A stretch of 64,000 nt of DNA. It comes from Procambarus clarkii (taxonomy: Eukaryota > Arthropoda > Malacostraca > Decapoda > Cambaridae). Made by a program: the position numbers and the translations under genes. The stretch lies in assembly GCF_040958095.1 (NCBI RefSeq), contig NC_091165.1:28412498-28476497 (forward strand), written 5' to 3'. This document shows, in pieces, positions 27,000-38,515 of the stretch. A model generated the notes under the pieces. The model did no database searches and was not told the DNA's origin. It was given only the letters and a program-made list of their open reading frames with translations. Each line of letters starts with the position of its first letter. Within the stretch, counting starts at the first letter, position 1.

Positions 27000-28222
27000 G
27001 GGTAGTGTGTGGATGACTCCGGATGTGTGGCTGGGGGGGTGTGGATGACTCCGGATGTGTGGCTGGGTTGTGTGTGGATTACTCCAGATGTGTGGCTGGG
27101 TTGTGTGTGGATGACTCCAGATGTGTGGCTGGGTTGTGTGTGGGTGACTCCAGATGTGTGGCTGGGTAGTGTGTGGATGACTCTAGATGTGTGTGGATGA
27201 CTCCGGATGTGTAGCTGGGTTGTGTGGGGATGACTCCAGATGTGTGGCTGGGTTGTGTGTGGGTGACTCCAGATGTGTGGCTGGGTAGTGTGGGGATGAC
27301 TCCAGATGTGTGTGGATGACTCCGGATGTGTAGCTGGGTTGTGTGGGGATGACTCCAGATGTGTGGCTGGGTTGTGTGTGGATGACTCTAGATGTGTGGC
27401 TGGGTTGTGTGTGGATGACTCCAGATGTGTGGCTGGGTAGTGTGTGGATGACTCCAGATGTGTGGCTGGGTTGTGTGTGGATGACTCCAGATGTGTGGCT
27501 GGGTTGTGTGTGGATGACTCCGGATGTGTAGCTGGGTTGTGTGGGGATGACTCCAGATGTGTGGCTGGGTTGTGTGTGGATGACTCCAGATGTGTGGCTG
27601 GGTTGTGTGTGGATGACTCCAGATGTGTGGCTGGGTTGTGTGTGGATGACTCTGGATGTGTAGCTGGGTTGTGTGGGGATGACTCCAGATGTGTGGTTGG
27701 GTTGTGTGTGGATGACTCCAGATGTGTGGTTGGGTTGTGTGTGGATGACTCCAGATGTGTGGCTGGGTTGTGTGTGGATGACTCCAGATGTGTGGCTGGG
27801 TTGTGTGTGGGTGACTCCAGATGTGTGGCTGGGTAGTATGTAGGTGACTCCATATGTGTGGCTGGGTAGTATGTGGGTGACTCCAGATGTATGGCTCGGT
27901 TGTATGTGGATGACTCCAGATGTATGGCTCGGTTGTATGTGGATGACTCCAGATGTGTGGCTTGGTAGTATGTGGGTGACTCCATATGTGTGACTGGGTA
28001 ATATGTGGATGACTCCATATCATATATGTGGGTGGCTCCATATGTGTGGCTGGGTAGTATGTGGATGACTCCAAATGTATGGCTCAGTTGTATGTGGATG
28101 ACTCCAAATGTATGGCTCAGTTGTATGTGGATGACTCCAAATGTATGGCTCAGTTGTATGTGGATGACTCCAAATGTATGGCTCAGTTGTATGTGGATGA
28201 CTCCAGATGTGTGGCTGGGTAG
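27000..28222. repeat. 33-bp minisatellite, about 36 units
   Basis: The unit gactccagatgtgtggctgg plus gttgtgtgtggat has a 33-bp period, with a distal subfamily (27830-28222) using gtatgtggatgactccaaat and atggctcagtt. It gives a long minus-strand frame with an 11-residue HLESSTHNPAT repeat. That frame starts in LINE-derived sequence and has no host-gene support. Confidence 0.96.
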
Positions 28223-28300
28223 TATGCACTCACCTAGTTGTGCTTTTGGGGGTTGAGCTCTGGCTCTTTTGGCCCGCCTCTCACCTGTCAATTAACTTTT
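28223..28300 (-). mobile_element. LINE 3' end joined to the minisatellite, copy 1
   Basis: Inverted family end (ctcacctagttgtgcttttg ggggttgagctctggctctt) followed by a T run. It follows a minisatellite unit without a break. Confidence 0.78.
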
Positions 28301-28336
28301 TTTTTATGTGGATGATTCCAGATGTGTGGCTGGGTA

Positions 28337-28412
28337 GTATGTACTCGCCTAGTTGTGCTTGTGGGGGTTGAGCTTCGGCTCTTTGATCCCGCCTCTCTCA
28401 ACTGTCAAATCG
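28337..28412 (-). mobile_element. LINE 3' end joined to the minisatellite, copy 2
   Basis: Second inverted 3' end (ctcgcctagttgtgcttgtg ggggttgagcttcggctctt), preceded by one more minisatellite unit at 28301-28336. Together with copy 1 it forms a higher-order unit of about 114 bp. Confidence 0.78.
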
Positions 28413-28489
28413 ACAGTGTGTGTGTGTGTAATTACATAAGTGCAATTAATATACATGCAGACAGACAGAGACAGAAAAATCTAGTTGAT

Positions 28490-29155
28490 ATCATGCCAAA
28501 CCTGTTTCCTGATCCTGAAACCTACATCAAAAGAATATCATCAGTGGCATATGCAAGGCTGGCTAACATCACGACTGCTTTAGAAAATTGTATAAGGTTT
28601 CATTTTGAACCTTCTATACCACATTTGTAAGACCAATCTTGGAGTATGTTGCCCAAGTATTGAGTCCATACCTTGTCAAGCACAAGACGAAGTTGGTGAA
28701 AGTTCGGAGGTATGCCACTAGACTTGTCCCAGAACTAGAGGCATGAGTTACGAGGAAAGGCTACATGAATTGCACCTCACAATGCTGGAAGACAGAAGAT
28801 CTCAGGGAGACATAGTCACTACATACAAAATTCTCAGGGGAATTGGCTGGGTAGATAAGGACAGATTATTTAACAAGGGTGGCACTCGCACAAGGAGTCA
28901 CAGGTGGAATCTGAGTATCCAAATGAGCCACAAAGACATTAGAAAGAATTTTTTTAGCTTCAGAGTACAGTAGTTAATAAAATTAATGCATAGGAAGTGA
29001 TGTGGTGGAGACTGACTCCATACACAGTTTCAAATGTAGATATGATAGAGCTCAATAAGCTCAGGAACCTTTACACCAGTGGGGTGACAGATGAGAGGCA
29101 GGACCAAAGAGCCGAAGCTCAACCCCAGCAAGCACAATTAGGTGAGTACAGGCTG
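28490..29155 (+). mobile_element. LINE reverse-transcriptase C-terminal fragment (CR1/Jockey-like)
   Basis: Translated pieces read RLANI-type, LEYVAQVLSPYLVKHK, then SYEERLHELHLTMLEDRR and GDIVTTYKILRG, typical of the thumb and C-terminal region of non-LTR reverse transcriptases. The frame is interrupted several times, so the copy is dead. The 3' end has gagaggcaggaccaaagagc and cacaattaggtgagtac, the same end seen inverted at 16738, 18976, 28223 and 28337. It lies just upstream of the membrane-protein exon in the same orientation. Confidence 0.87.
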
Positions 29156-29204
29156 GCTGCCTGTCCCCAGACACAGTGAATTATTATTAATAGCTTCCTA
29201 ATTG

Positions 29205-29290
29205 TTGGGGACAGGAAGCCTGTTGGGCTTATCGAGGCTCCCCAAAGACCAAGGTCCAATGACTGACCCCACTCAGGATGCATTTTGTAC
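29205..29290 (-). mobile_element. SINE B-related fragment
   Basis: The stretch ttgttggggacaggaagcct through actcaggatgc resembles the piece at 47195-47280 and, inverted, the end of the SINE at 9456-9715. Short and decayed. Confidence 0.5.
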
Positions 29291-29397
29291 TAGTTGCCTC
29301 AGCAAACTAAAAATATTGTAATATACACTGTATCTAAAAACTTAATACCAATACCCTGTATTCATTACATTACATCTAATTTATTTATTATTTTCAG

Positions 29398-31252
29398 GAG
29401 GAAAGATCCCTTGGAAGTGTGCGGGGGAAAACACATCAATGCCACATTGGAATTCCATGAATGTGTTTGCAAGTTTGACTACAGAAATCAGAGAAATTTC
29501 CACCATTTTCAGGCACAAAAGTTTAAGCACTGTTTATTAGCTGATGAGATGAGGCGGATTGATAATTTTGAGCTATATGTGATAATTGCTGTTGTAATTG
29601 GTGTAGTAATCATATTTGGCATTGCTGCATTTTGCTCTTGTAAATGGTACCTTCAGACCAATGACAATCCTTGTGGTTGTTTATCATGCATTTGTTGCAA
29701 AAAGAAGAAAAAGAAAAAGAAAATAGATTTAATTAATGAAGGTGAAGCTACACCTAACGTTGGCCTTGAAAATGGTAGCCAAGTTTGGACCCCAATACGT
29801 TTGGGGCCAAATAAGGATGTCGTGGATGGTAGTTTAGAATCCCAACATGTAACAAGTGAAAGAAGCAATGATGAAAGTGCAGGATTTTGTATGAAATTTT
29901 GTTTAAGTGATCCTGTTCAGGATTGCTGTGAGTTCTTTGACTGTGACATAATGTGGCGAAAAAAAAATATTTACACCATTCCAATATTTGGTCGGCGAAA
30001 GCAACCTCCCTTGCAGCGGAGGCCAACACGTCCTGCCCCGCCGCCTCCTAAGCCATCAGCACAAGTTCCTCCTATGTTGAAGCACCCAGAACCAATACAT
30101 ATTGGATATGATGACGATGTAGAGTGTGAACCTGTACCAGAAGCTCCACCATCACCAGAACCTGTACGGATTGAACAGCCTAGAGCCATGTATGTTGATC
30201 CCCTAGCCTTCTTGCAGAGACCTTTCTTAAAGTCTACTACCAAAGAAAAAGCACCTGACGAAGAACCAGAAGCTCTTTACAATAAAATGAAAGATTTTGT
30301 TTTTGGGAAGAATAAGAAGAGTTCAAGTGTAGCATCTCTTCACAAACTTGGAATTTCAACTAATCCAGATACAGTGAGTAATACATCAAGTAAGAAAAGC
30401 AAATACAGTAGGACTGGCAGTTTAGCATCTCTACATAATCTTAGTGATGAACAGCTTGACACCAGTTACCATAATAAGAGGTCAATGAGTTTGGCTTCTT
30501 TGCATGTAGAAGAATCTCCCAAAAGAATGGTACCAAAGGGTCTGCTTAGCAAGTTGCAGATGGCAAGAAGCAGAGGTTCCCTGCACAATATTTGTGAAGA
30601 TGATATTCCTCCTTCATTAAGAACTGATGAATATATTGACTTGGAAGAAATGTCTAAGCGTATAGAAGCTAAGATGCAAGCTGCCCAACATGGGACTCTT
30701 GGTAATGAAAGTAACAGAAGTTTGGCACTTGGTTCTCATGGTGCTCAAAGTACTTCTGTGCAGTCTACTGCTCCTGGTTCACATTCAGGTACACCAACTT
30801 TTATTTCAGCCTCTGCATATGACAGTTCATCGAAGACCAGTGAAGCAGTTTCTTATAATCCACATTCACAACAGTTTTATTCTCCAGGACCCCAACAGCA
30901 TGGGATACCATCGGATAATGAATCTTCATATGGATCACCAATGCCATACAGATTAGGTGAAGATGTGCATGTTGACGATGGTGCAAGCACAAAATATTAT
31001 CCCCCAATACCAGCTACCACAGAGAGACCTGCCGTACCAGCGAGATTAGCTGTCGGTGCGCCTGTTTGCAACACTGGTACTTTGGGTAGACCTAAACCTG
31101 CAGTGCCACCCAGACCACCAGGTAGTGGAAGTAACTCTCCCAAGCCGCGTGCACCACAACCACCAACCTCGGGGAGACCAAGTCCTGTGGTAAAGCCCTC
31201 AGCCCCCCCACCACCTCCCCCTGTTATAACACCCATTGAGTCATCACTCTGA
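29398..31252 (+). CDS. Last coding exon of an unrecognised single-pass membrane protein with a long Pro/Ser-rich tail
   Basis: The acceptor ttattttcag precedes the exon, which begins with one base completing a split codon, so the coding sequence enters from upstream; the frame runs 617 codons to TGA at 31250-31252. I do not recognise the protein. In order it shows about 57 extracellular residues with Cys (EVCGGKH, an N-x-T site NAT, ECVCKF, KHC); a 23-residue hydrophobic helix (YVIIAVVIGVVIIFGIAAF); a Cys cluster CSCKW...CGCLSCICC and eight Lys as a stop-transfer; then a ~500-residue tail with two more Cys groups (FCMKFC, DCCEFFDCD), Pro-rich SH3/WW-type segments (RPAPPPPKPSA, PAVPPRPPG, SAPPPPPP) and four related motifs SSVASLH, GSLASLH, MSLASLH, RGSLH. 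The layout suggests a receptor-like type I protein or the C-terminus of an ADAM-like sheddase, but no domain proves this. Codon use is even and the frame is intact. An AATAAA lies at 31938-31943. Confidence 0.88.
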
Positions 31253-34200
31253 GAAACATTTTGGGTAGGAGTAAGTATATTAATTAAATTTTAGGAATAA
31301 GTATAATACATTTTATATATATATATGCATATATATATATACATAGATATACTGTATACAGTATATGTATTATTGTATTTCTCCTTGAATTACTGCTCAA
31401 AAACTCCCTATGCCAAGATTATCATGAGAAGGGATTGTACTCTTGAACAAAATACATGTCTTTCATAACGCTCATGTTCCATTTGTGTCGTGACCAGCCT
31501 AGATTCCTCTATTGTAGTTTCATAGTCTATGCATCATAGTATTACTCATTACTGCTGGAGATTGCATTCTAAAAACACACACAAAAGTAATAATTTAATT
31601 CAAACCAAAGTGTAGGATAGAGATATGCTGTACATACAAAGCCACTCTGAACATATTATTATAAGTACAGAGACATAAATGTAGAAATAATTTAACTGAA
31701 GTGTTGGATCTGAATTGATGAATCTCAGAATTTTAATTGTTATGCTATTAACTTTGATGGCAAATTTTGATGCATACATTAGATTCATTTTTAAATAATG
31801 GTGATAAACATTCTTTGTGTGGGGATGATGAGTTAATTGGTTAAAATTGTTTTGGGATGTCACAAGCTTGAATTGTTCATGTAGGCTACTCCTCTAAAGG
31901 TGTGTGTGTGGGTGAGTGTATGTGTGCGTGTGTGTGCAATAAAAGCTAGCTTTGTTGCTCTTGTTGCTGTTATGTTGGTTTGTTAATCATTTGGTAAATG
32001 ATTAGCAAATAATTTTTCATCTTAAAGCAATTATATGGAATGTCTTAAGGATCTTGCTCTTATTACATGTATTATCATGAAAATATGTATCCATCTATTT
32101 ATTTCTAATAGAATATTATAAACAAATTTAAGCTTATTTCTTTGCAAGTGATAATAATAATAATTATGTTGATTTTAGCTTTAAAATGCTTCACCCTTTA
32201 ATCTTTTAATAATTTTTTTCTTTACTGTAATTTCCACAGTATAAGAAAATGTGGGTCTAAATACATTTTTTTTCAACTTTAGCAAGACATTTTCTTGCTT
32301 GCTTGTTTGCTTCAGTTTTCATTTTGAAATGCTTATCTTTTTGAGTTCTTGTATTTTTATAAATGCATACAGTATCCATTTCTCATTTAAACTCATGTTT
32401 CTTGGGCTATGTCACATCATCCTTTGAAAATGAATGTCAAGAAAATACACACATCAGCCCTAGTATGATACTTGGTTATTAAATTCTTTGAATAACAGGA
32501 TCTCATAGCATTTAAATTCTCCAGAGCAATTCTTTTGTAATAATCATGAGATGTTTGGTTTTAGCCAACTATGTTTTCAATGTTTAAAAATTGCTGTATG
32601 TTTCAGATACTTGTTCTGTTTTCATATCATCTAGGCTTTCCTGTCCAACCCGTGGGTTGACTTTTATATGTTCCACATCCTTAGGTAAGCAAGTATTCAG
32701 TATTGTCAGTTCTCTTGTTATATTACAGTATTTGTGAAGTTGAATTAATTGTACTCCTTGTATCTTTTATTCAGCCTTTAAACTTTTTGTCAATGGTTTT
32801 AGATGAACTGTTGTTCTTAGGCATTTTCAAGGTGCTTTTCCCACTTTAATTTAACGTACAATATTCGATTTTTTTTATGGTTTTATTGGATGTCATACTG
32901 CATACCTGAAACAGAAAATGTCAGCAAATCATTCATAGTGTTTACTAGTCTTTGAATATGCTCAACTCCATTCATTCATCATCATTTACAAAGTTGTTAA
33001 AATTAACTTATACATTATTATGCAATGTGTTACCATTCACACAATGACAGTATTGTGGTGGGGGGACTGCAGCCCCAAGTTAAAATAGATTTGGTATTCC
33101 CCCAAGATTTTAGATTTTGTAGTCTATGCATGCAGTTAGTTTTTTTTTTTTATCCCTATTTCAGGCCCCCCCCTTCTCCATACATTTAGGTACAGTATAT
33201 CAATTATTTTTTCGTCAGGCTTAATTTTTTTGACAGTCTTGTGTGAGTGTTGTCTTGCAGCCTGGGGGTACTTGTATATACGCACATGCACGCAGTATCT
33301 GGTTTGTTTCCTGAAGTGTATTGATGTGTAGTAGTTTTAATCATTTGTTTTATGCTTCTATAATGTCATTTGATAAACTTGATAAACAAAATCTTGCCAA
33401 ATTAAGAACAATATTGTTACGTATATTGTACAGTAACTACTTACAGCACAATGCTGTATACGTATAACTGTTTACTTTTGTGACGTTACTGGTCATAAGT
33501 ATGTTTTAACAACTTTGAATTATACCAGTATTGTCTAGGAAGACTTGAATATAAACATTATTCTTGAGTTTTTAAAACTGCAATAAGTAGCAAATTTTTG
33601 TATTAATACCAATTCATCGATTCATGTGATAAATTAACATTTTGATGATGATAGACCCATTCTTAATAAATGTTTAAGAGAGTTGTTCTTTTGCGTCTTT
33701 ACTCTGACTAAAAAATATATATTTAGTAAGCTTAAAGTAAAAAATTATCAATTTTGATTAAAAAATTGGTTGCATTTATAGTAAAAAGAAAAGATATGTA
33801 TGTTCAGAGCATGCTTAAAAATTAATCTTGAATTGAACTTAATAAAATTAAACAATGCCAACAAAAAAAATCCTGTGAAATACCCATTAATTAAGTAACT
33901 ACTATATATCTGTGGTATTCTCATAGCTTTAATAAACTGTATTATTATTTACAGTAACATTAATTGAGCTACATTTGCAAAGTTTTGTAGGTTTGTTGGC
34001 TATACACACATGTAAAATTATGATACCTGGTTGTTACCTGGTATGATACTGGATTGCATGGCACCAATGCTAAAGACTAAAAAGACTAGAACCCCCCCCC
34101 CAAAAAAAATATATATATATACTTAAAGGATAATTATAATGGGCTAGGGGATATGTAAGTATATTTTATATAAGTGATAAAGCCCTCATCTGGTTCCCAT

Positions 34201-35924
34201 TCAGCACAAACAATCTAAAGAGACAAAGAAAATAGTTTTAAATCTGTGAATAACTGACAAAAATATTAAAGTCACAAGTTCTGCCACCTATGGCTGAATT
34301 ACATGTTGACCAATTTCGTTCCAACTTCACATATTTAGTGACGGGCATGCATTCTCCCACGATGTAGAAGCTACACCACAATCAGATCTTAAAAGACAAA
34401 AAATGCCCCCCCTCCTAAATAAATTGTTGGACGTTGGTGGAACTAACAGATATTGGCATATTGTGCAATGTATATATATGATATATAATAAAATACAGCA
34501 ACATAACATGCTTACTCATTATTTGTGTGAAATTTTGCCCTCCAGGTGGCAATCAGTAATCCTAGAAGGCACCAGCTGCATATCCACTTTGTGGACCCTC
34601 CTCACTACTACTATTATTCTTTGTGTGTCAGACAGGTGCTTGCAACTAATCACTGCATTATCCATGAGTTTCACTAACTAGGTGTTATTCTTATCATCAG
34701 TGCTGGTTGCGCACGCTTTTTTTTATGATATGTAGAAATTCATATAAAATGCATTTTTTATTAACAAATTGGGATGAAATTTTCACGATGCTGATGCCAA
34801 ATAAAGGGAGATTTGTTTAACAGTTTTCACTATACTGTATTTCATATTTGGACGAATATTTTTGTGCACCCGGCCCCTTAATTTGTTACATACATGACTG
34901 ACCTTGACATTCCCATTACATGCGAGTACTCAACTTGGTCAGCTGTGTAATATCAACTGGACCTTCACTTAAACTGGGTTTTCCTCTGGTACAATTATTC
35001 TCAGTCCCTCACTGAATTGTGTCTGATCATATTCTCTGTTCTTCTCAGATGAGGAGTGAGCTGCTGCTCCTCACACCTGTGGCTTACTGAGTGTTATATG
35101 AAGCATTACTATTAACATGGCAAGGTTATTTTATCCAGTTTATGTACTATTCACTTCATGACATTATTGAAGCGGGATAAATGCTGTAATACTGTATTCA
35201 TATATCATTTAAGTTTAATGTTATGGAAAAGCTAATGAACATTAATATGATTCAAGAAATAACTAAGTACTGTATGTATGTTGACAAACTGTAATTCTTA
35301 TGCTCAAAGGTGGGATGACGTTTGGTTAAATAGATATGCTCCATCACTTATAGAAAGTAGCATATTAGACAAGGTCTTATCTAGTTGAACGCATTTGATT
35401 ATACAAGTGCATTAGTCTTTTTAAAATAGTGTAGTTATATGAAGTGGAATTTTAACCAAATTGTGAAATTGTTTAAAATGTAAATTTTAATTATTGTAGC
35501 TTATAAATATTATAAAATGTTTATGGCAAAAATGTAACATGTACAATGCTTGCTGCAGGCTTCCCAAAAAGTGTAAGATAACTTGGAGTTCTTGCAACTT
35601 GTTAAAAATATAATCACCTGCAGTTTAAGATTAATTCAATGATTAATTGAACAGTGCTATGAATCGACTCATAAAGGGATTTATCAGTTGCTTGATGTAC
35701 CAGTATAATTACTGTATTTGTTTATGGTTTAATACATTTATATTGCCAATTGATTTGACTGTCTTTGCTAAAAATTCTAGTTTTCTTCCCATCATCCATA
35801 ATTATGTAGTTTTGATCAAACATTTCTTGCATAATCCTGTTACTTGACCATGGTTATTAATTATCTATAGTACTACCACATTTACTATGTTGCACTCAGT
35901 TTGCTTTAATGTACAGTTTTGCAT
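31253..35924 (+). other. AT-rich 3' flank of the membrane-protein gene
   Basis: Probably includes a long 3' UTR; AATAAA at 31938-31943 and later. Apart from a short TA-type repeat (31314-31372), low-complexity runs and many tactgta/tacagta heptamers, the sequence is unique-looking. No exon or RNA gene is recognised. Confidence 0.45.
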
Positions 35925-36020
35925 GTGGACCAAACTCTCACAAGTGAAGCCTGGCCATGGGCCGGGCTTTGGGAGTAGAACTCCCAGAACCCCTTCAAGC
36001 AGGGGTTCATGTTGATTTCC
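35925..36020 (-). repeat. Interspersed repeat piece, reverse
   Basis: Minus strand: aaggggttctgggagttcta, then cccggcccatggccaggctt and gtgagagtttggtccac. I recognise this only as a repeat-like sequence typical of decapod DNA; no second copy lies in this window. Confidence 0.45.
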
Positions 36021-36974
36021 AAAGCATGTTTCTGTAGCTCGCATGCAGAACCTGTTGAAGTTGTCTTTATATTGCCAATTTGTAAGCAAGTGATAAGTTG
36101 TTCATAGTTACCATACTTTTGTTTTCACAAATTTATTGGTAAATGGTCTCGTTCTACTCTTGTTCAACTTCTTTAAGTCTGTCTGTTTATGTTAACATTT
36201 CAGATAAGATGGAATTAGTCAATTGAAGTTCTTCAGTAATATTAATTGTGATTTAATCTGTACTTGATATTCTTTTGTCATATTCACTTGCCATCATACA
36301 GTACGGTATATGATATTCAGATTGAGATTTTTAAAGTTGCTTCATTTCCTAATTTTTCCTCCATGCTTGCATCTTTTCAGTCTTTACTGCAATTCAGTTC
36401 TTAAGTATACATATAGAGGGTTATGCTTCCCTTTATTTATCCTATGGCTTTCCCCCCTCTTAATACACAAATTGTAATTACACTCGTTTTTTGTCAGAAA
36501 AGGTTTCCTGAATTAATGCAAGTGCTGGGATAATCAGGATGATTTTATAAGATGAATATTGTGCTAATAGTAAATTATCTCTGCTTGATTATACATAATA
36601 GTTTGCATTCAGATTTGTTTCTGTGTTTGTCTGCATTCCGTAGTGATTCAGACCAGCAGTTAACCAGGCAAGAAGGGTTAGCTTAGTTTGGGGTAGTGGA
36701 TATGTTAGTGATGCTCTCTATACACCACAACACTATCACTTCGACAGCTTTGCCTCGCCACTGGATTAAATTTAATCATTTGTGTCATAGCAATCCTTTT
36801 ATTGCTAATATTGATAATAAGAAATTGGGTTTTATTGGCAAGTCCATCAGCAATTTTAAAGATTAAAAATCCTGTATGAAGAATGAATTTTTACCTTAAA
36901 ATGTCATGTTGATATTGTCTTCGATTTTTCAGAAAGGGCATTTTTGTAATCTTTCATTTATTATTATTGAAGCA

Positions 36975-37045
36975 TGTTGTTGTTGTTAAAGATTCGCTAC
37001 CTGGAACAAGAAGTTCCAAGTAGCACGGGCTATGGTGACCCCGTA
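36975..37045 (+). repeat. Interspersed repeat with agttccaagtagcacgggct
   Basis: The run gttgttgttaaagattcgct acctggaaca and agttccaagtagcacgggct atggtgacc matches 22885-22965 and, inverted, 50915-50990. Confidence 0.7.
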
Positions 37046-38329
37046 GGGCTATTGAAGCAGTGAATAGACTATGATATACTATTGAGCAATTTATCAATAT
37101 AGTGAATACTGTAGTTCATGTTAGTTTTCAAGGGCAAAGCGGGTATTGAACTGAGTGTCGTTATGGGATGACCTGTTTTGCTCCTTAAATATGCTGTTGT
37201 TATTAATTAATAATCTTCTCCCAGTGTGGCATGTTAACTTTACCAGATACTCCCAAGTATAGCAGTCAGGTACACTTCAAATTATTCTTAAACCTTTCAC
37301 ATTGCAAGTTCCGGCATTTATTTTTTCTGCTGTCTCTTGATGTAATTTGTTCCAGTTTTATGTGTTTGTCTCATTATCAGCATTTAATACTTTAGTAATG
37401 TGGCAACTGAATTTTGTACGGCAATTTTGTATTTTTGTTAGGCCTTCAGAATATTACGGTTTGAAGGTTTGAATTTATCAAAATGCTTTTTGTGTTGATT
37501 GTAGAAAAACTCTTAAATTCAAGTTTAGTGGTAGTACTGTATATCCAACTGTTTTGTTCACTTAATTTTGTGAGATATCCAAAGTATGAATTCTTGGTCA
37601 CAACACCTTAGAAAGTCACACTTTTGTTTGTCACAAACACAACGCTGCTTGCACATACTTGTGTTTTGAGGCTTCTTTTTGTATTTTGTTGCATGTGAGC
37701 ATTCATCTTATTATGATAAAAAGTACCATTTGCTTGCATAGATTGTAGTTATCTCACCAATGAAGTTTATTGCATAATGATAAAGGTTTTGAGATTAATG
37801 AGTATTATTTCATCAAGTATGATGAAAGCAAATTGTGGTGCAACTGCATGACTGACGAAAATAGGAAAAGTAAAGGGTTAGCATTAAAAGAAAAATGGAA
37901 AAGTGAGCATTGTTCATGAATGTTTTGAAGTTTGCCTGTGCTCATCAGCCGCAAGTGATGCAGTAGTGAACACGGAAGACACAAGCCAGCCATGCAAGCT
38001 TAAAGTTGCAGTACGTACTCCCATTGTAATGTACAGTACTTGTATGCAGTTACAGCTAACTAGTCTTACTATGGTTATTATAATTTCTGCAGCGAGTTTG
38101 ACAAACGGCAAATTTGTCCGCACCTGTTCTTTTAAACTGCACGTAAAAATTTACAAATTGAATTACTAGCTACCTGTTTTGGCAGGTTAAAATATAGATG
38201 AAAAAAAATATTTTTTTGAACTTTGTGTATCACTCGGCATTTTCCCTGTTAACCCGCTATGGATGGTTACTGTATTCACACATTCGTAAAATTCTAAATT
38301 CAAATTTGGAACAGCTTCTTGATGCTTGA

Positions 38330-38515
38330 GAAAGGAAAGGAATTATCAGGAAAGAGCATTAAGCCATTGTGACTATATAGCACTGGGAAGGGGTCTGGAT
38401 AAGTATTTGGGATGGGACGGGGAAAAGGAATGGTGCCCAACCACTTGAACGGTTGGGGATTAAACACCACCCTGCGTGAAGCGAGACCCGTCGCTTTACC
38501 GTCCAGCCCAAGTGA
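38330..38515 (-). mobile_element. tRNA-derived SINE, family C, reverse
   Basis: Minus strand: cttgggctggacggtaaagc (A-box-like), a ggtggtgtttaatcccc B-box-like stretch, then ccaaccgttcaagtggttgg and a 3' body with cctttcc. A fragment of the body (ggaaaggaaagaaactatca) recurs at 42288-42335. Confidence 0.7.

Noticed and set aside
26801-28291. 496-residue minus-strand frame with an 11-residue HLESSTHNPAT repeat
   Set aside because: It is the 33-bp minisatellite read in one of several open frames, and its N-terminal part is the antisense of a LINE 3' end. No splice or start context supports a gene.
29398-31252. Assignment to the ADAM or Shisa families
   Set aside because: Tail composition is compatible, but no disintegrin, EGF-like or Shisa Cys pattern can be shown from this exon.
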